Part shown: positions 35,501-48,488 of the stretch, piece after piece
Numbering within the stretch: the stretch's first letter is position 1
Layout: each line of letters begins with the position of its first letter
Notes under the pieces: generated by a model
What the model saw: the letters and a program-made list of their open reading frames with translations, nothing else
What the model was told of the DNA's origin: nothing
Database searches by the model: none
Source of the DNA: Todiramphus chloris collaris
Taxonomy: Eukaryota; Chordata; Aves; Coraciiformes; Alcedinidae
Assembly (NCBI GenBank): GCA_025345505.1
Contig: JANVCC010000020.1
Location: forward strand, 50,634,401 to 50,698,400
Direction: 5' to 3'
Length of the DNA: 64,000 nt
Translations under genes and position numbers: made by a program

Positions 35501-38500
35501 CATGGCCCACTACTGACCCAGGGTCAGACATGGGGAGACACCTCACAGCTGCATCCCTTTGCCTCCCTTTTCTCTGTGGAAATTACTACTGGGAATGGAT
35601 TGCCTCAACTAGTGTAGCTGAAGCCTGAGAATTTCACTTGCTGCTTCTGAGCAGTTAGTTTACAATATGGTAAATTAGAGGCAGGTCTTCTAGTCACAAT
35701 AGTCATTAAATTAAATAAATTGGGACTAAGTTTGTGCAGTATGTCAGTATAAGGGCTGTCCTTTTTACAACTTGATGAATTATGAAGAGATGTTAATGAT
35801 GGGTGGGATAAAACCAGCTTTGATTCCTAGGGCAGACTGTGGAGGTGATGCTTGAGGAAGCTTTCTTGATTGCACATCTGGGGTACGATATGGAAATGTG
35901 GTCTAATCCTACACGCTAGCAAGATTCCCAACAGTATGAAAGGAGCAAGTGCATGCATCCATGCCTGTCTGTAGCTTGGATGTTGAAGGAACAGTTTTAG
36001 AGACAAAATAGAGGATTTTTTTTTCCTCCTCTTTGTTAATGCTGTTTACCTGTGAGTTTTGGTCTTAACCTAAAGAGTGTCTTTTCAGAAATGTCAGGGT
36101 TGAGTATGTTATTTCATCGTGATTCAGGTGTACATTTGAAGTGGCATATGAGATTGTGGTCAGCATTGCAGACCTGTGCTATCCAGAGAGTTCAGTGAGT
36201 TGGGTTTACTTCCTTTCTTTAGAATGCCAGGATAGTTATTCTATAAGTCCATGAAGTTTAGACTGCACAAGAACCAACATTCTTTCTCTAGCTATCTGTC
36301 TTCTGATCATTAATCATCAAGAATGGGGTTATCTTATATTCCTGCCAAAAAAGTGAGCTTAGGTTTAAAAAACGTTAGAGTTACTGGTGTCTCTAATTTC
36401 AAAATTCATTACATTGTTCAGTCCTCCAGAGTGCAAATGGTATGTACGAGTAAGGAGGAGAGGAAGTAAATTGCCCTTTTATCTCAGGGATGAAAAATGC
36501 TGTGATCAACCATTTATTTTTCATACAAAACTGATGTGTTTTATGTAGAATCTTCCTGTTCCCTTGCATTTTCAAAAGCAGTAAATGACAAGAACACACA
36601 TAAATTAGGTATAAAAAGATGAGTTGGGTATTATAAAGATGCTGTCTTTTTAGTATATATGTACATCTGTGTATATGGTACTTGGAGACGTGGAGTCCTT
36701 GGTGATGACTAGCATTGTTCTTGAAACAAGCATAATAATGCAGATTCAGACATATGAAAGAATTTTCAAAATTAAAAGAAAAAAAGTACTTTTTCCTAGA
36801 GAAGTTTAGAGAATGAATTCTTAATTCTGATACCTGGAAAAACTACTGATAGAACTTTTGAGTTTTGATTAAAAGCTTGCAAGCTTTGTTTCCTTCCTGG
36901 TTTGTTGTGTTTTTTCTTTTACTTTACTTTTACTGCTGTCCCTCTATCTTTTTCTATCTAATTGCAAAATAGAGACAGAAAAAATCAAAACAAAAGGGCC
37001 TTTCAAAGATTGAAAGATTAAATTTCCGCTTTCATGAAAGAAGTTTTCTTAAAGTTGAATGTAAAGTTTTTACATGCCCTAGCTGTCATGAACAGCTGTA
37101 TGTATATACATATTCATAAAAGTATGATAGCAATCATGGAAATTCTCTCCACATTAGAACAATATGGTTATTTCAACTTGCTTTGCTTAAAAAACCAAGA
37201 ATATCAAAAAGGAAACAATCTAATTTCCAAATTTAATTAAAAGGTAATTCAGGGGACAGATAGAATTATTATCCATTGTCTTTTTAATCAAGCATGTTCT
37301 TTGCATGTGAATATGCAGATTAGGAGTAAAGCCATGCCCTTTTTTTTTTATAGAATCCCATTCAATATATAGATGGAAACTAAGATTAAGGATGAAGAAC
37401 AAATTGAGTTTATCAGTTAATGAAACTGTATCTTTCAGGAGTGTTTTGAACATCAGATCACTTGCTGAGCACTATAAACATTATTTCTGGTTTTGTCCCT
37501 TGCAGGAGAGACGTCTTGATGGCTTTTTAAACACTCTTTTATTGTAGTCTTCATACATACAATCTTTTGAGCCCGTCTGTAATGGGATGACACATAGTGT
37601 CTTGAGGTAAAACTATGCCACTTATTTCTTACATGTGCCAAAAGATGCCAAAAAGGTCACAGTTTCTTACGCTATGCGTTTAAAATATGTCAAGAAAAAA
37701 ACTCTTCACATAATCCTGTGGTGGTGAAAGCTCACAACTTCTGAGCAAGACCGCTAAATTCATTTATTCTCTGCATTTTTACAGTGTGCTTTATATCCTT
37801 CATTCTCGTTTTGTGTCTAACAGATGATGTTGATGGTAGAGGTTGCAGCTAATCCCATCCTGTGTTTATGGAAGCTTTGAATATTCTTCATCTTTCCACA
37901 AATGTTGAGGCTTCTTTTTTTTTTAAGTCTTTGGTGTAGACAAGTTGCTGTTCCTCCCAGGAGTCTGTCAGCTTCCATTTGTGCTCTTTGCTATCAAACA
38001 ATGTTAGCTGGACCCATCCTGCCTTCTAAAAATGTCAAGCTTACTTTATTCAGTTATTCTCAGGAGAGGTGTGGTATTTCTGTTGCCCTGGAGGACCCCA
38101 CCTGACCTACAACCCATGAAGGAGTGAGATATAAATGCATTTTGAGTCCCTAGTTGGTTTAGGGTTTGTTTTTTTTTTAACAGCACATGCAACAATTATC
38201 ATTGATACAAGAAACCTGAGACAAATTAAGCGTTTTTTCCATCTGCTACATACTCTGAAAACTTTTCAGGCAACAGATGAGACTTTGAATTTGGATGCTG
38301 ATTTGGAAAGAAGGCGATGAATAGGCCTAGTGCATGTGAAAGTATGAATAGGTGCAAGGATGCGAGAATAAGGGGCTGGGGGAGTCATGGGCCCCTAGTA
38401 CTACTTTGTCCTTGAAGCACTGTAAGAAGGCTCCCGTGCTGGGAAAGCTGCTGAATTTGCTTGCTGTGGGAGCTGAGATGATAGCTATGGAAAGGTGGCT

Positions 38501-41500
38501 GATGATATAAAGCATGTCACATTCAGCAAGAGGTTTAAAGTGGGAGGTTAAATGATTGTCTGCAAAACTAGCCTTAGGCTTTAGCTAGAAATGGGGGAAG
38601 TGACTGGTACCCTGAATTTCCTGACAGCTCATTGAAGGCCAGAGATATGAGGTGGAGATATCTAGGTAAATTTCCAACTGAGCTGACACATGCACTTATT
38701 TTGAAGTTACTGTGAAAAATATGAAGCTTAACTTACTGCACTGGTTGTCAGTCACAGGTGGAGGAGGAGCCTGAGGATTTACTGTACAATGTGCATATGT
38801 GCTCCTGGAGTGGCACATTCCACCGTGGATGGTGGTGTCATGGAGCACAGTGTGTGTGCTGCTGCAGGGTGTTTCTGAGCATGGCCTCCTGCTCTTTTAA
38901 CACTCAGATGAAGTCTTGGGTGCTGTCCGTTCTCTCTGTCGTGTGGAGAAGTGTGTTCTAGGTTCTGTAGGTGAGACAGTTCACATGGCCCTCAAGACAC
39001 AGATTAATTTGGTTATGGATGGCAAGTGTCAGTTTCGAAGCTCTCATGGAAGACCCATTTATTTACATGTGCTGTCACTCAGTTTGTTGTTAGTTCTTGG
39101 ATTTTTAATATTATTCTCTAGCTACATACATAAGCATATGTAGAAAGAATAACCAACTTCTCAGCTCTATATTGCCATTAACTACAGTGATGCTTTGTAT
39201 GAGAAACCACTGATCTTAAGAATTACAGATTCTGATGACTCAAGTTGTGGCAGGAACTGCTTAGTACATAGGAATTTGCCTTAGCATTTGCTGTCAGAAT
39301 GTTTTAGTTCAAATTCCAGCTTTCGTGCAAGTTTCCTTTTATGAGTACAGTAAGTCAGTAGATGGCAGTTCCTCCATTTTCTCTCCATGGAGTAGAGGTT
39401 GGTTTGTTCTACTTAGCTTTTTGAATGATAATCCGTACTGAGAGTCTTACAAGATGGTTTCTCCTCAAGAAATTAAACTGATATTGGGGTGTAGATGTGT
39501 ATTCTTAGTGCCACTTGCTCTTATTACACAAAATACATCAGTCGTATTTTAGGCCCTTTGCAGAGAGTCCCTGCGTCTGCAAAACTGGTAAATCTCTGTT
39601 GCCTGCTGAGTGAGAACTCTATGTAAATATTGTTAACAGAGGGGAAACCTTCCTTGCTGCTTGCAACAGCTTTCCACCGAAAATATCTTTAAAATAATGA
39701 CAATGCAGATTTCTTAAAGACTAAACATGACTCACTCTCACAGCTTGTGAGACTGTTTATAACAGCTCCATCCAGTGGCTTCTGCTATAATATGAATACA
39801 GGGGTTCAAGACCTTCAGGGCTGAAAAATACTACTTTAAGACACATGATTTGACAGTTATCATCATGCTGAAGAAAATGTAATTAGTTTAAAAACGGAAG
39901 ATGCGGTGATTGCGCTTTGCAATTAGTTGTGATAAATTTACTCTTTTGCACACCTAATATCAAATGTCTTCCACCTCTTGGTGTGCAATGAGGAACCATC
40001 CTTCTTCAGTGGCTGGAACAGAAATTATGCTTACAAAGATAACTAGAGCATCTGTATACAGTGGATTTCTTTGAAAGCACAGAATAGCCCAGGTGAACTC
40101 ACTCATGCAGAGAAGACCTACTGTATGGTTCAGGAGAGAATGTTGGAATTGTTCAGCAAGTTCTACTGTCACATTTTTATTGAAAAATACCAATTTCTTT
40201 GTAAAAATGGTTTGATTTTGGAAATGTGATCTTTAATCAAAACTGGGGGTTTCCTTTCACTTTAAAAAAAAAGTTATTGTAATCAGTCTGTTTTTTGTTT
40301 GTTTGGGTTTTTTTTTTAATCTTGTATTTTTTATGAGAGTGATGCTAGTAGATTTTCAGGTTGCAAACTTCTGTGATTTCAATTTTTCTTTCCTATCAGA
40401 GAAAAAAGCTTTCAAAATCTCAAAAATTCTCATGGGTCAGAAAAAAGTTTCCCACACAGCTCTAGTCAATGGGAGAGTTACCATGAACTTCACTGTGCCT
40501 TGGATCAGGCCCTGAGAGCTTATCAGAGATTTTTGTCAGCCTCCTTGATTGCAAAAACCAGCCTTGTTATGAGGAAACATTCCTGGGCCAGACAGCATTC
40601 TGACATTTGTCTGTAGTTTTCACATTTAGAAGAGATTGTCTCCAGAGGGTCATTCTTAATGATTTAAATCTGAGGTAGATCTCTTTTTTTTTTTTTCTGG
40701 CAGTGTGTGTGCAATCTAATCCATATATTGTTGACGATAATTGGAATGAGCATTGAGTTGCTATATGGATGTGGTCAGTCAGTATTGACTTCATTGCAAC
40801 TTGCTTAGTAGGTGGTATAAATTATAAAAGGACCTGGAAAACAAAAGCCAAAAAAAAAGGATATTCAAAGTAGCACAGTGTGGAAGTAGAAGTGCTTTCC
40901 ACTGGGAATTACTTTGGAAGCAAACTGCCTAAGCTTTAGAAAATCTGCTCTTGTTAATTGTGTATTGGATAACATCATGTGGCCCATATGACCAGATGTA
41001 TGTAAAATGTTTGTTTGATCCCTTTGCAAGGACCTTGATGGTGACTTTAGGTGCATCCTCTGAGCAAGGGATGATGTGTAAACCATACCACCCAAGGAGC
41101 AGCCCCAGGAGGCTCCGTGACTCACAGACATGCTGCTGAGACAAAAATCCCTCCCTGCTTTCCCTTGGCTCTTAAGGTTGTGAAATAAAAAGATAGAGCC
41201 TGCAGTGGCTCAGCTACATGAATTAGTAGCTGGGAGTGGGGGAAAGAAGTTGGGAGTCCAGACTCCTCATCTTCAGGAAGGGAATGTGTGGACAACTCCA
41301 GTTTGTATTATGACCTAGTCTCAGACTAACTCATGGAAGACTAACTTGAGCCTAGCTTGGTAAAGCATTTCAACACATTTTTCATTTCTTTTAAATGTTG
41401 ATTGGATTTAAATATGGGCTTAAAAATAAGTTTGTTAATGCTTCACCAGAGAAAGATGTTGCTATGAGATTATATTCCCTTTCATACGAGTGTGGTCCAG

Positions 41501-42864
41501 TCTACAGTTTGGGGCATTACATGTAATACCTCTGAATTACTACCATGTCCTCTGGTGAAAGGGCTTTTTGCTGTCTTCAGTTTTGGGCACGTCACTACTT
41601 TTTGCTAATTAGAAAAATATTTTAGATTATGTTTATTAGCACTTGGCATTATCTGTTAGCATTAATTCTCTATATTAATAATATGCTTCATTAAAAAAAA
41701 AAAGCCCAAATGTGTGAAATATTCTAGGTAGTACCCTAGATAAAAATAAAAAATCAACAGCAGTGTTCTCCCCAGAGGTGCAAAGTCCAGTTTGATATCA
41801 GTCTAACATACTGAACTGATTAGGAACGTATTTTAACATTTAGCCAACAGGTTGAATCTTATTTCGGCCCCAAGAGTTAATTTCGCAAAAGAAATTAGGC
41901 CTCCCATTTCCCATCCCTTGGCACTTATGTTTCCTCCTTTTCTTTCTATGATTGCAATAATTGTCAGCTGAAGGAGATATTCAATCTGTAGGATAATTTC
42001 TCCAACATAAGTAGCTTTAAGGATACTGCTCTTTAAATGTTCATCTTACTGCAGAGTTAGCATAAACTTGTTGAAAAGACAGTTTTAGGAGGTTCCATTG
42101 AAATGACAGTTCTAAATATGTCACTCAAATTATAATATCAACACTAAAGTAAATATTAATTTGTTAATACCAATAATTTTTATTGACTTTTAACATTAAC
42201 GTTCTGAAAGAGGGTCTATCCTGCAGTTTGTGTTGTGTTGGTTTTTTTTTCAACATTTCACCTACAGATTCTGTTGGTTGTTTATCATATGAATTAGGGA
42301 ACATTTGGATATTCCTTCATGACAGTACCTAAGAGAAGACAGTTTGGAGTACATAACAAATCCTGGCATTTATGTATGCACAGAACTCATGTTCATACCA
42401 GTGGTACCTCTTTGCTGTGTTACTGTGCATAGCTGTGCGAGCTATGTAGAGGACTTAACAACTCTGGAAGTTTTTATTGTTTTACTTATTTTTGTGGCAG
42501 GCAAGCTTGTAGCTTTGTGCTTAATCCCGGTGAAGAGCAGTGTGTGGTGCTTCTGCTTAACCGAACCATGAAGGAAATCCTCTTTTAGAGAATCATATTT
42601 TCTCCATTGTAGTCCATTAGATTTTGGATAAAGTGTTTGTCTCTTTCTGTGCTCTGGTCCCCTAAGCAGCAGATTATTTCTCTGTCTGTGGTAACGCATC
42701 AGTGCGTGGGTCATAGAGGGCTTCCAGATTGCTGTTGAAGGAAGCCTTTTCCCAGTGAAAGTCTTCTCTCTGCTTTATCACTAACACAGTTAGCCTGGTA
42801 TCAGGTACTAGACAGGAGGGAGGAGACAACATATGTCACCCTGCTAGTTCTGTCAAAGCAATCC
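32578..42864. other. Non-coding sequence, no gene recognised
   Basis: Long unique AT-rich stretch with no recognisable exon. Notable parts are a T-rich patch at 35141-35175, followed by 35200-35345 and then 41860-42080, both of which have the appearance of conserved non-coding DNA. A G/T-only tract lies at 40289-40317 and an old repeat fragment at 40464-40513. All open frames are under 90 codons. Confidence 0.55.
40464..40513. repeat. Decayed interspersed repeat fragment (copy D, inverted)
   Basis: Contains GTCAATGGGAGAGTT and ends CCTTGGATCAGGCCCTG. Its reverse complement aligns with copy C at 14984-15037. The phrases match a self-complementary repeat common in bird and reptile DNA, which I cannot name with certainty. 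Confidence 0.5.
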
Positions 42865-42897
42865 ATTTTCTAATATATTTTCTATATATTAGAAAAT
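42865..42897. repeat. Perfect 14-bp inverted repeat, 5-nt loop
   Basis: ATTTTCTAATATAT (42865-42878) is followed by TTTCT and its exact reverse complement ATATATTAGAAAAT (42884-42897). It sits at the start of an AT-rich block, about 42865-42950, with further partial self-complementarity. It could extrude as a cruciform or be a relic of an inverted duplication. AT-only arms raise the chance of a random origin. Confidence 0.92.
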
Positions 42898-43514
42898 ATA
42901 TGTATTTCTATTTCTATATATTCTAATATATATTATATTTTCAAACATATTTTCTTCCTGAAATTTCAGTGGTTTACTGACAATTTCTCATAGCATGACT
43001 AACAGGAATGATTGATCTATGGGATCAATATATGTTACAGTCTTAAAACTGTAAATAAGACACTTGTGAGATTGAATGCTACATATATCTCTAATTATAA
43101 CTGTCTATATTATATAGTTGAGGGATTGTATCCAAAAGATGCTTACCAGTCCTAACCTGGAAAAAGAAAATAATATTTTCTATACTTCTTAAGTAGCTTA
43201 CAATGTGTAACTGGTAAATTACAGGCTTGGTTTAGCATAATAAAAAACTGTGCTTGCATTGAGAAGTTCAGGAAAATCTTGTACTTATGGTGCTTTTGCT
43301 GGTGAAAGGAGTTATTTCAAGTAAATGTAGCTATTTCCCTGCCTAACACAGGTGAAGACTTAGCTCATGCATTCCACCCATGAGAGTCATGGGGGAACTC
43401 CAGAGACAAGCTTTAGGCTGCACCTAAAAAACTTATTAATAATGCTTCTTTTGAATGGATGAATAGCAAAGTTATGTGCAAGGCTGGATTATTGATTGTT
43501 TTAATTTTTTTATT
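42898..43514. other. AT-rich non-coding stretch
   Basis: TA-rich low-complexity sequence to about 42950, then unique sequence with no gene recognised. Confidence 0.6.
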
Positions 43515-43528
43515 CCCCCCCCCCCCCC
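43515..43528. repeat. Poly-C(14)
   Basis: Fourteen C directly after a T-rich stretch. One of the five long C/G homopolymers. Confidence 0.95.
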
Positions 43529-46500
43529 ATTTGCTCAGAAAAGGGAAGCTGTGCTCATAGTTAATGGAGTACTTCAATTTTTCTGATATTGCATTGGAGC
43601 TAAATGTCATCAACTTGTAGATTTTCTTGACATAACTTTTGGAGCTAGTCAATTTTTAAAATCTTGCACTTTTTTTATTTAATGGATATTTTATTTAATT
43701 TAAAGCTCATTTTTAAAAAGGCAGTGAAGGACTTGAATTAAAAAAATTTTCCTTCCTCTTCCCCACAACCACACTTTCCAGGACATCTCAGTCATTTGAA
43801 TATATGCCTCTATACATAGGACCATTCAGAAATATGTGGCACAATGAATGTTACAAACTGGGCAGTGTCTAATATTTGCACATTTTGTATGAGATGTTGT
43901 CCTTCTCCTTTTCCTCCTGCAGACCCTTCTGGGGATGAAACTCTTCCATAGGCTCATCATCAGTGTTGGGTACACCCAAATGATATTACAGTTGCAGACC
44001 TTAGGCTGTAATAAAAGTGACAAAGCTGTGGTAAGAAAGGAAGCAGAATGGAAAGAATTAAGTTTGTGTTGACTGCATTGTGGGTATCTCTTAGCGTGAG
44101 GTAGCAGTGGAGAACAATGTTTATTCATTAGTATGTAATTACTTGGAGCTAGATGTGTTTCTGCCTTCCATGCCGGTTTTCTTTGAATGCCTTCTGTTTA
44201 GGTTTTTCTCTCTCATTGCTGTAATTTGCTATGTATTGATGGGGATGAATGTCATCAAAGGTCTGAAGTTTTTGATGTTTCTAATATAAGATGCAAATGC
44301 TTAACAGATGAAAATTATTTGCTAATAAGTATCAAAAACAGAAGTACAAATAAAAAAATCCTTGTGTAATAGTTGCTAGAAATTCAAGTGACATTACTTC
44401 AGCACTGGGCAGGCCTTTCTTTGATGTATGTAAGTATTTTCAGACTGAGGCATCCTTGTATTGTTAGAATTTAACTGCTGTTTTCGTGTTCTTTTAAACC
44501 TCACTTGAAACATTTTGAAGAAGTGTAGAACCAGTGAATTTTCCTGTATGTAATGGAACTGAGGGATAGAGGCAGGATGGAGACTTTCAGCTGTTGATGA
44601 TTCCTATCCATTGTCTGTTTAGTTTGAGAGACTGTTCCTGACTTGCAAATCTGGCAGAAACTGTTTGTTCTGTACATATTACAAATTGCTTGTGTTCAGT
44701 ATTGACCTTAATGGGTCCTCACAAATGTCAGATGCTTCTTCAGGCTACTGGAATAAATACTGGTCAGCTGAAAACTGTCTACCATCAGGATTTCAAACTG
44801 AAATGTGAACTTGTCTTGACTATATCACTAGAAGACCCATCTTGCTGCTAATCTTTGTAGCTGATACAGAGCAAGCCAAAAGAGTTGCTTTACTGTCTTT
44901 TATCATGACAGCCTGAATCTTTCTAGTACTACAGCTGAAATCTGGGAGAGGATGTTGATCTGGACATGTTATATCTTGACTGTTTTTTTGGCTGATCACT
45001 GTTTAGGGGTCAATGTGCTTTGGCCTTTGGATTTATTCACTTGCAGTTTGGAATGGCTAAATATTAAAAGCCTTAAGTGCATTTCTTGTCAAAGACCTCT
45101 TAAATCAAGCACAGCTTAAATGAGTTACTGAAAAGAAACAGTTTCCACTTTATCCTTAATCTGTCTCCCATGCTCAGTAATTGATGTCTAGTTTCATGAG
45201 TCATATTTAAGTAGCCTCAAGTAAAATCTTTTACAGCCTAATCCTGTACATCCTTCCATAGTCATTATCTGTGCTGGGACCTGGTGGAGGTTTTGCATGA
45301 GTAAAGACTACCAGATGAGTTTCTGCAGGAACTTGTAGTGGTTTTACCTAGGAGGGAATGAAACTTAAGGAAAAATCAGCATCTGTAATCTTTGCCTCTT
45401 GGATGAGTGGAGAGGTGTCCTTGGTTGATCTGGGGATTCCCGAGGAGGGAGGGGTTCTGTTGTATGGACATGAAAGATACAGAAATTTTCAGGATCCCAT
45501 GTTATATCACATAGGAAGACAGCCAAAAGCAAATTTGAGTCTGGTATCCCAAGCAGAGATTTCAGAAGGGCTTGAGTTAAAAACAAGAATGACAGCCAGA
45601 ACTCACTGGTCCCTGCAAGTAAATATGGACTTCCCTATGCAGGAAGATGGAGGTGGAAAATGTGCGAGTTATGCTAATCTGATTTCTGTCACTACTGTGA
45701 AGAGGTTTTCCTGAGCTGTGAAAGATGCTAGAATCTGTTTTTCAAAAGACTTAAACATTCTGTTCTGTAATTTCTTTTTGTCTAGTAATTTATCATGGAA
45801 AAGAAAAACAGTGAAAGAAGGGCATCTAGTAATAAGAATTTGCAGTTTTGATGCAACAAAAAATGTGACTATAGTGCCAATTTTCATTATAAACCTAACT
45901 TTCAACAATATCAAGTCATCATATAAGGGCTGTTTTTATTACTGTTGCTGCTGCTGAAGAAACAAAATTTATTGGAGGACAAAAGAACATCAAAATTTTC
46001 ATGACTACTGTCAATCATTCAAATTAACAAAGAGGAAGAAAGTTGTGACCTTATGTCTTTCTTTGGTTTGTTTTCTCAGTGCTGTGGATGTCTTTCCCCT
46101 CTTGTTTGTTTTTGGTGGTTTTTTTTGTTGGCTTTTTTTTTCCTGTTATCCCTGTGATTGTTTTTCTTCATAATCAGACTAACTAATGTGTCAACAGAAG
46201 AGAACCACTTATGGATTTATTTATTTTCCCCCCTTCCCTCTGAGGCTGAAGAAAAGTTTAGCAGACAAATAGACTTGCTTCTAATGAAAGGGGGGAAATT
46301 GCAAATGGGAATTTCACTAGACATATGTTATTAGTTACTCCCACAAGCCTTACAGGTGTGACATTAATCAGGCTGTGGGCCATGTTCTTGGAGTCTTGGA
46401 GGGATCTGACACCATCTGCATGGCTCCTGTGTTCAGGGTCACTAACTGAGTATGCATGAAAAGATCACTTCCTGAGGTATCTCTGCCTTTGAACAGGCCT

Positions 46501-48476
46501 CTTCCACCCCATGATGGATACCTCAAACAGCTAACACCTGAAGGGCATCGCATTTCTGGTATTGATACTGATGGATACGCCCAAAACTAAATTAGCACTT
46601 CCCCCTTCCCTGAAACTGTGGCTGGCCCACTTGTGTACAGACATTGCATTTGGAGTAATGAGGGAGTGTTGCTAGATCCAAGGAAAGTAGCAGGATGAGA
46701 ATGGTCACATCTACACAGGTCTCACTTTTCCTACTTTCTTGAATTGTTAAAGATTGTTATAAAGGGGGAGCAAATAAAAGTTTGGGGCTTGGTCCTCAAG
46801 TATACCATGCCTTAGCAAGACTTGGAAAATAAATCAAAAAAAAGAATTGCCTTTTTGGTTGTAAAAATATTTTTCCAGGCTATATTATCTACAGTATTGG
46901 AGCCGGGGATGAGCAAAGACTTCCTGCTCATGTTGTCCCCACACACCTCCTCTACTCTCCATGTGGAATATCAGTTGTAGGGTAGATAAGTAATAAATTA
47001 TTTGCATTCTCTCTCTTCTTTGCATACCTAACTGTGTAGTCATCTTTTCACTCAAATCTGGATGTCTAGTTGGTGGTGACTTTAAATCAAGGACCCTCAT
47101 GCCAGACATGTATGTAAGGTAGCATAGAATGCCTATGTTTTGGACCATAATTCCCATTGGTTTCTACCACAGTTGAATTCTTTAGGGACTTGTGTGCATC
47201 CATGCCCAGACTGCACTGTGGAGAGAAAACCATCCTAGAAATAGTTATCTATATTTTAATTCAAGAAAAAAAAAAAATTGCTGGATTTCTTCCCTTGGGA
47301 AAATAGCCCCTGATACAGATTTAGTTCCAGTCAAGCCCTGAAGTTTCAGTATCTAACAGAGAGACCTAGTTTCCTTTAGGCTTATGAGTCTAAGAACTTG
47401 GGAACCGTTTCTCCCCCTCCCTTCCCCCCCAAGAGATCATGCTTGCTAGACGGGCTTTCCCAAATTCTCACAGCTCTAATCTGGATACCATTTAGTGTGA
47501 CAGCCTTCTTCCCGGGTTCCCACAGCTGGTTAGTGTTTTGAATTCCAGCCTCATGAACTCATATCAGGCTACATGGGCTAATGCTCAGAGCACAACCTAG
47601 AGCAGATATCTCTGATGACAGAGTAATGGAGAAAAGTGTGCTACTTTCTGCGTGTTTATAAATGCACAGTCATTTGTGGTGTTCTTCCATTTCTGTGGTA
47701 ACTCACTGTAATGCTTCATAGAGGCATTTAAATGTTAATGGAGGTGAAAATAAAAATCATGACAGTGTTTGATGAAAGACCAGTAAACCAACCTGCTGCA
47801 ATGAGAAAATTCTATCAAATCCTAATGGTCACAAATATGGCTAAAAATATCACTTGACTAACTACTGTTATCTCCAGCTGAACTCCTAGAAAGGAAAAGA
47901 ACAGGAAAAGTATGTCCTGTTTGCTCTTAACATTCACACTTCACCTTGAATAAACAGCGTTTCAAATAACGAGACAGTAGTTGTCAAGCTGTGCAAATGT
48001 TCAATGATTTCCAAGTCTGGTGCAGATGATGCCATTGATTTCAGTGTCCTGGACTTGTTTAGGGTATGTTTTAGAAGCAGCCACTGGTTCAGTGGTGTGC
48101 TGGTCACTTCCTGCCCCTGATGATTTGTGGGGATGAATAGCATATAAGTGGATTTGGGGAGATATTTGAAACCCCAAACTCTACTCATGCATTTGAGAAT
48201 TCCACGCTCAGCATTGCTGTTAATTAGTCCTGCAAGTCTTTGCATATCTAGCACATAAACCACTCCTAAAGTAGTGTCCTCTTTGGGAACATTAGTTCTG
48301 AGATATAACTGAGTAGAGATGTGAAAGAAGAAATTGTACAGAGCTGGGTGATTCCTGTCAACTGTAGCAGCTGTACTGATTCTAGCAGGGATTTGACTGC
48401 CTGTATCAGTGCAGGATCTAAACAACTACCTGCTTACTTTGAATATTCAGTTGGGTTTTTTTTCCTCAAATTAACA
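43529..48476. other. Non-coding sequence, no gene recognised
   Basis: Unique sequence. Two of the longer open frames lie here: 45358-45714 plus (118 codons) and 47934-48425 minus (163 codons). Neither resembles a known family. A G/T-only tract is at 46102-46131. About 47640-47830 has conserved-element-like texture but this is not demonstrable. Confidence 0.5.
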
Positions 48477-48488
48477 CCCCCCCCCCCC
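48477..48488. repeat. Poly-C(12)
   Basis: Twelve C following TTAACA, about 10 nt after a T run. Another long C homopolymer. Confidence 0.95.

Noticed and set aside
38798-38849. 8-bp inverted repeat TGTGCTCC / GGAGCACA with a 36-nt loop
   Set aside because: Short stem and long loop, easily a chance occurrence.
39300-39325. GTTCAAATTCC, like a tRNA B box
   Set aside because: No A box at the right spacing and no cloverleaf can be drawn.
45358-45714. 118-codon plus-strand open frame
   Set aside because: No family resemblance, no splice or promoter context, and a length expected by chance in 64 kb on two strands.
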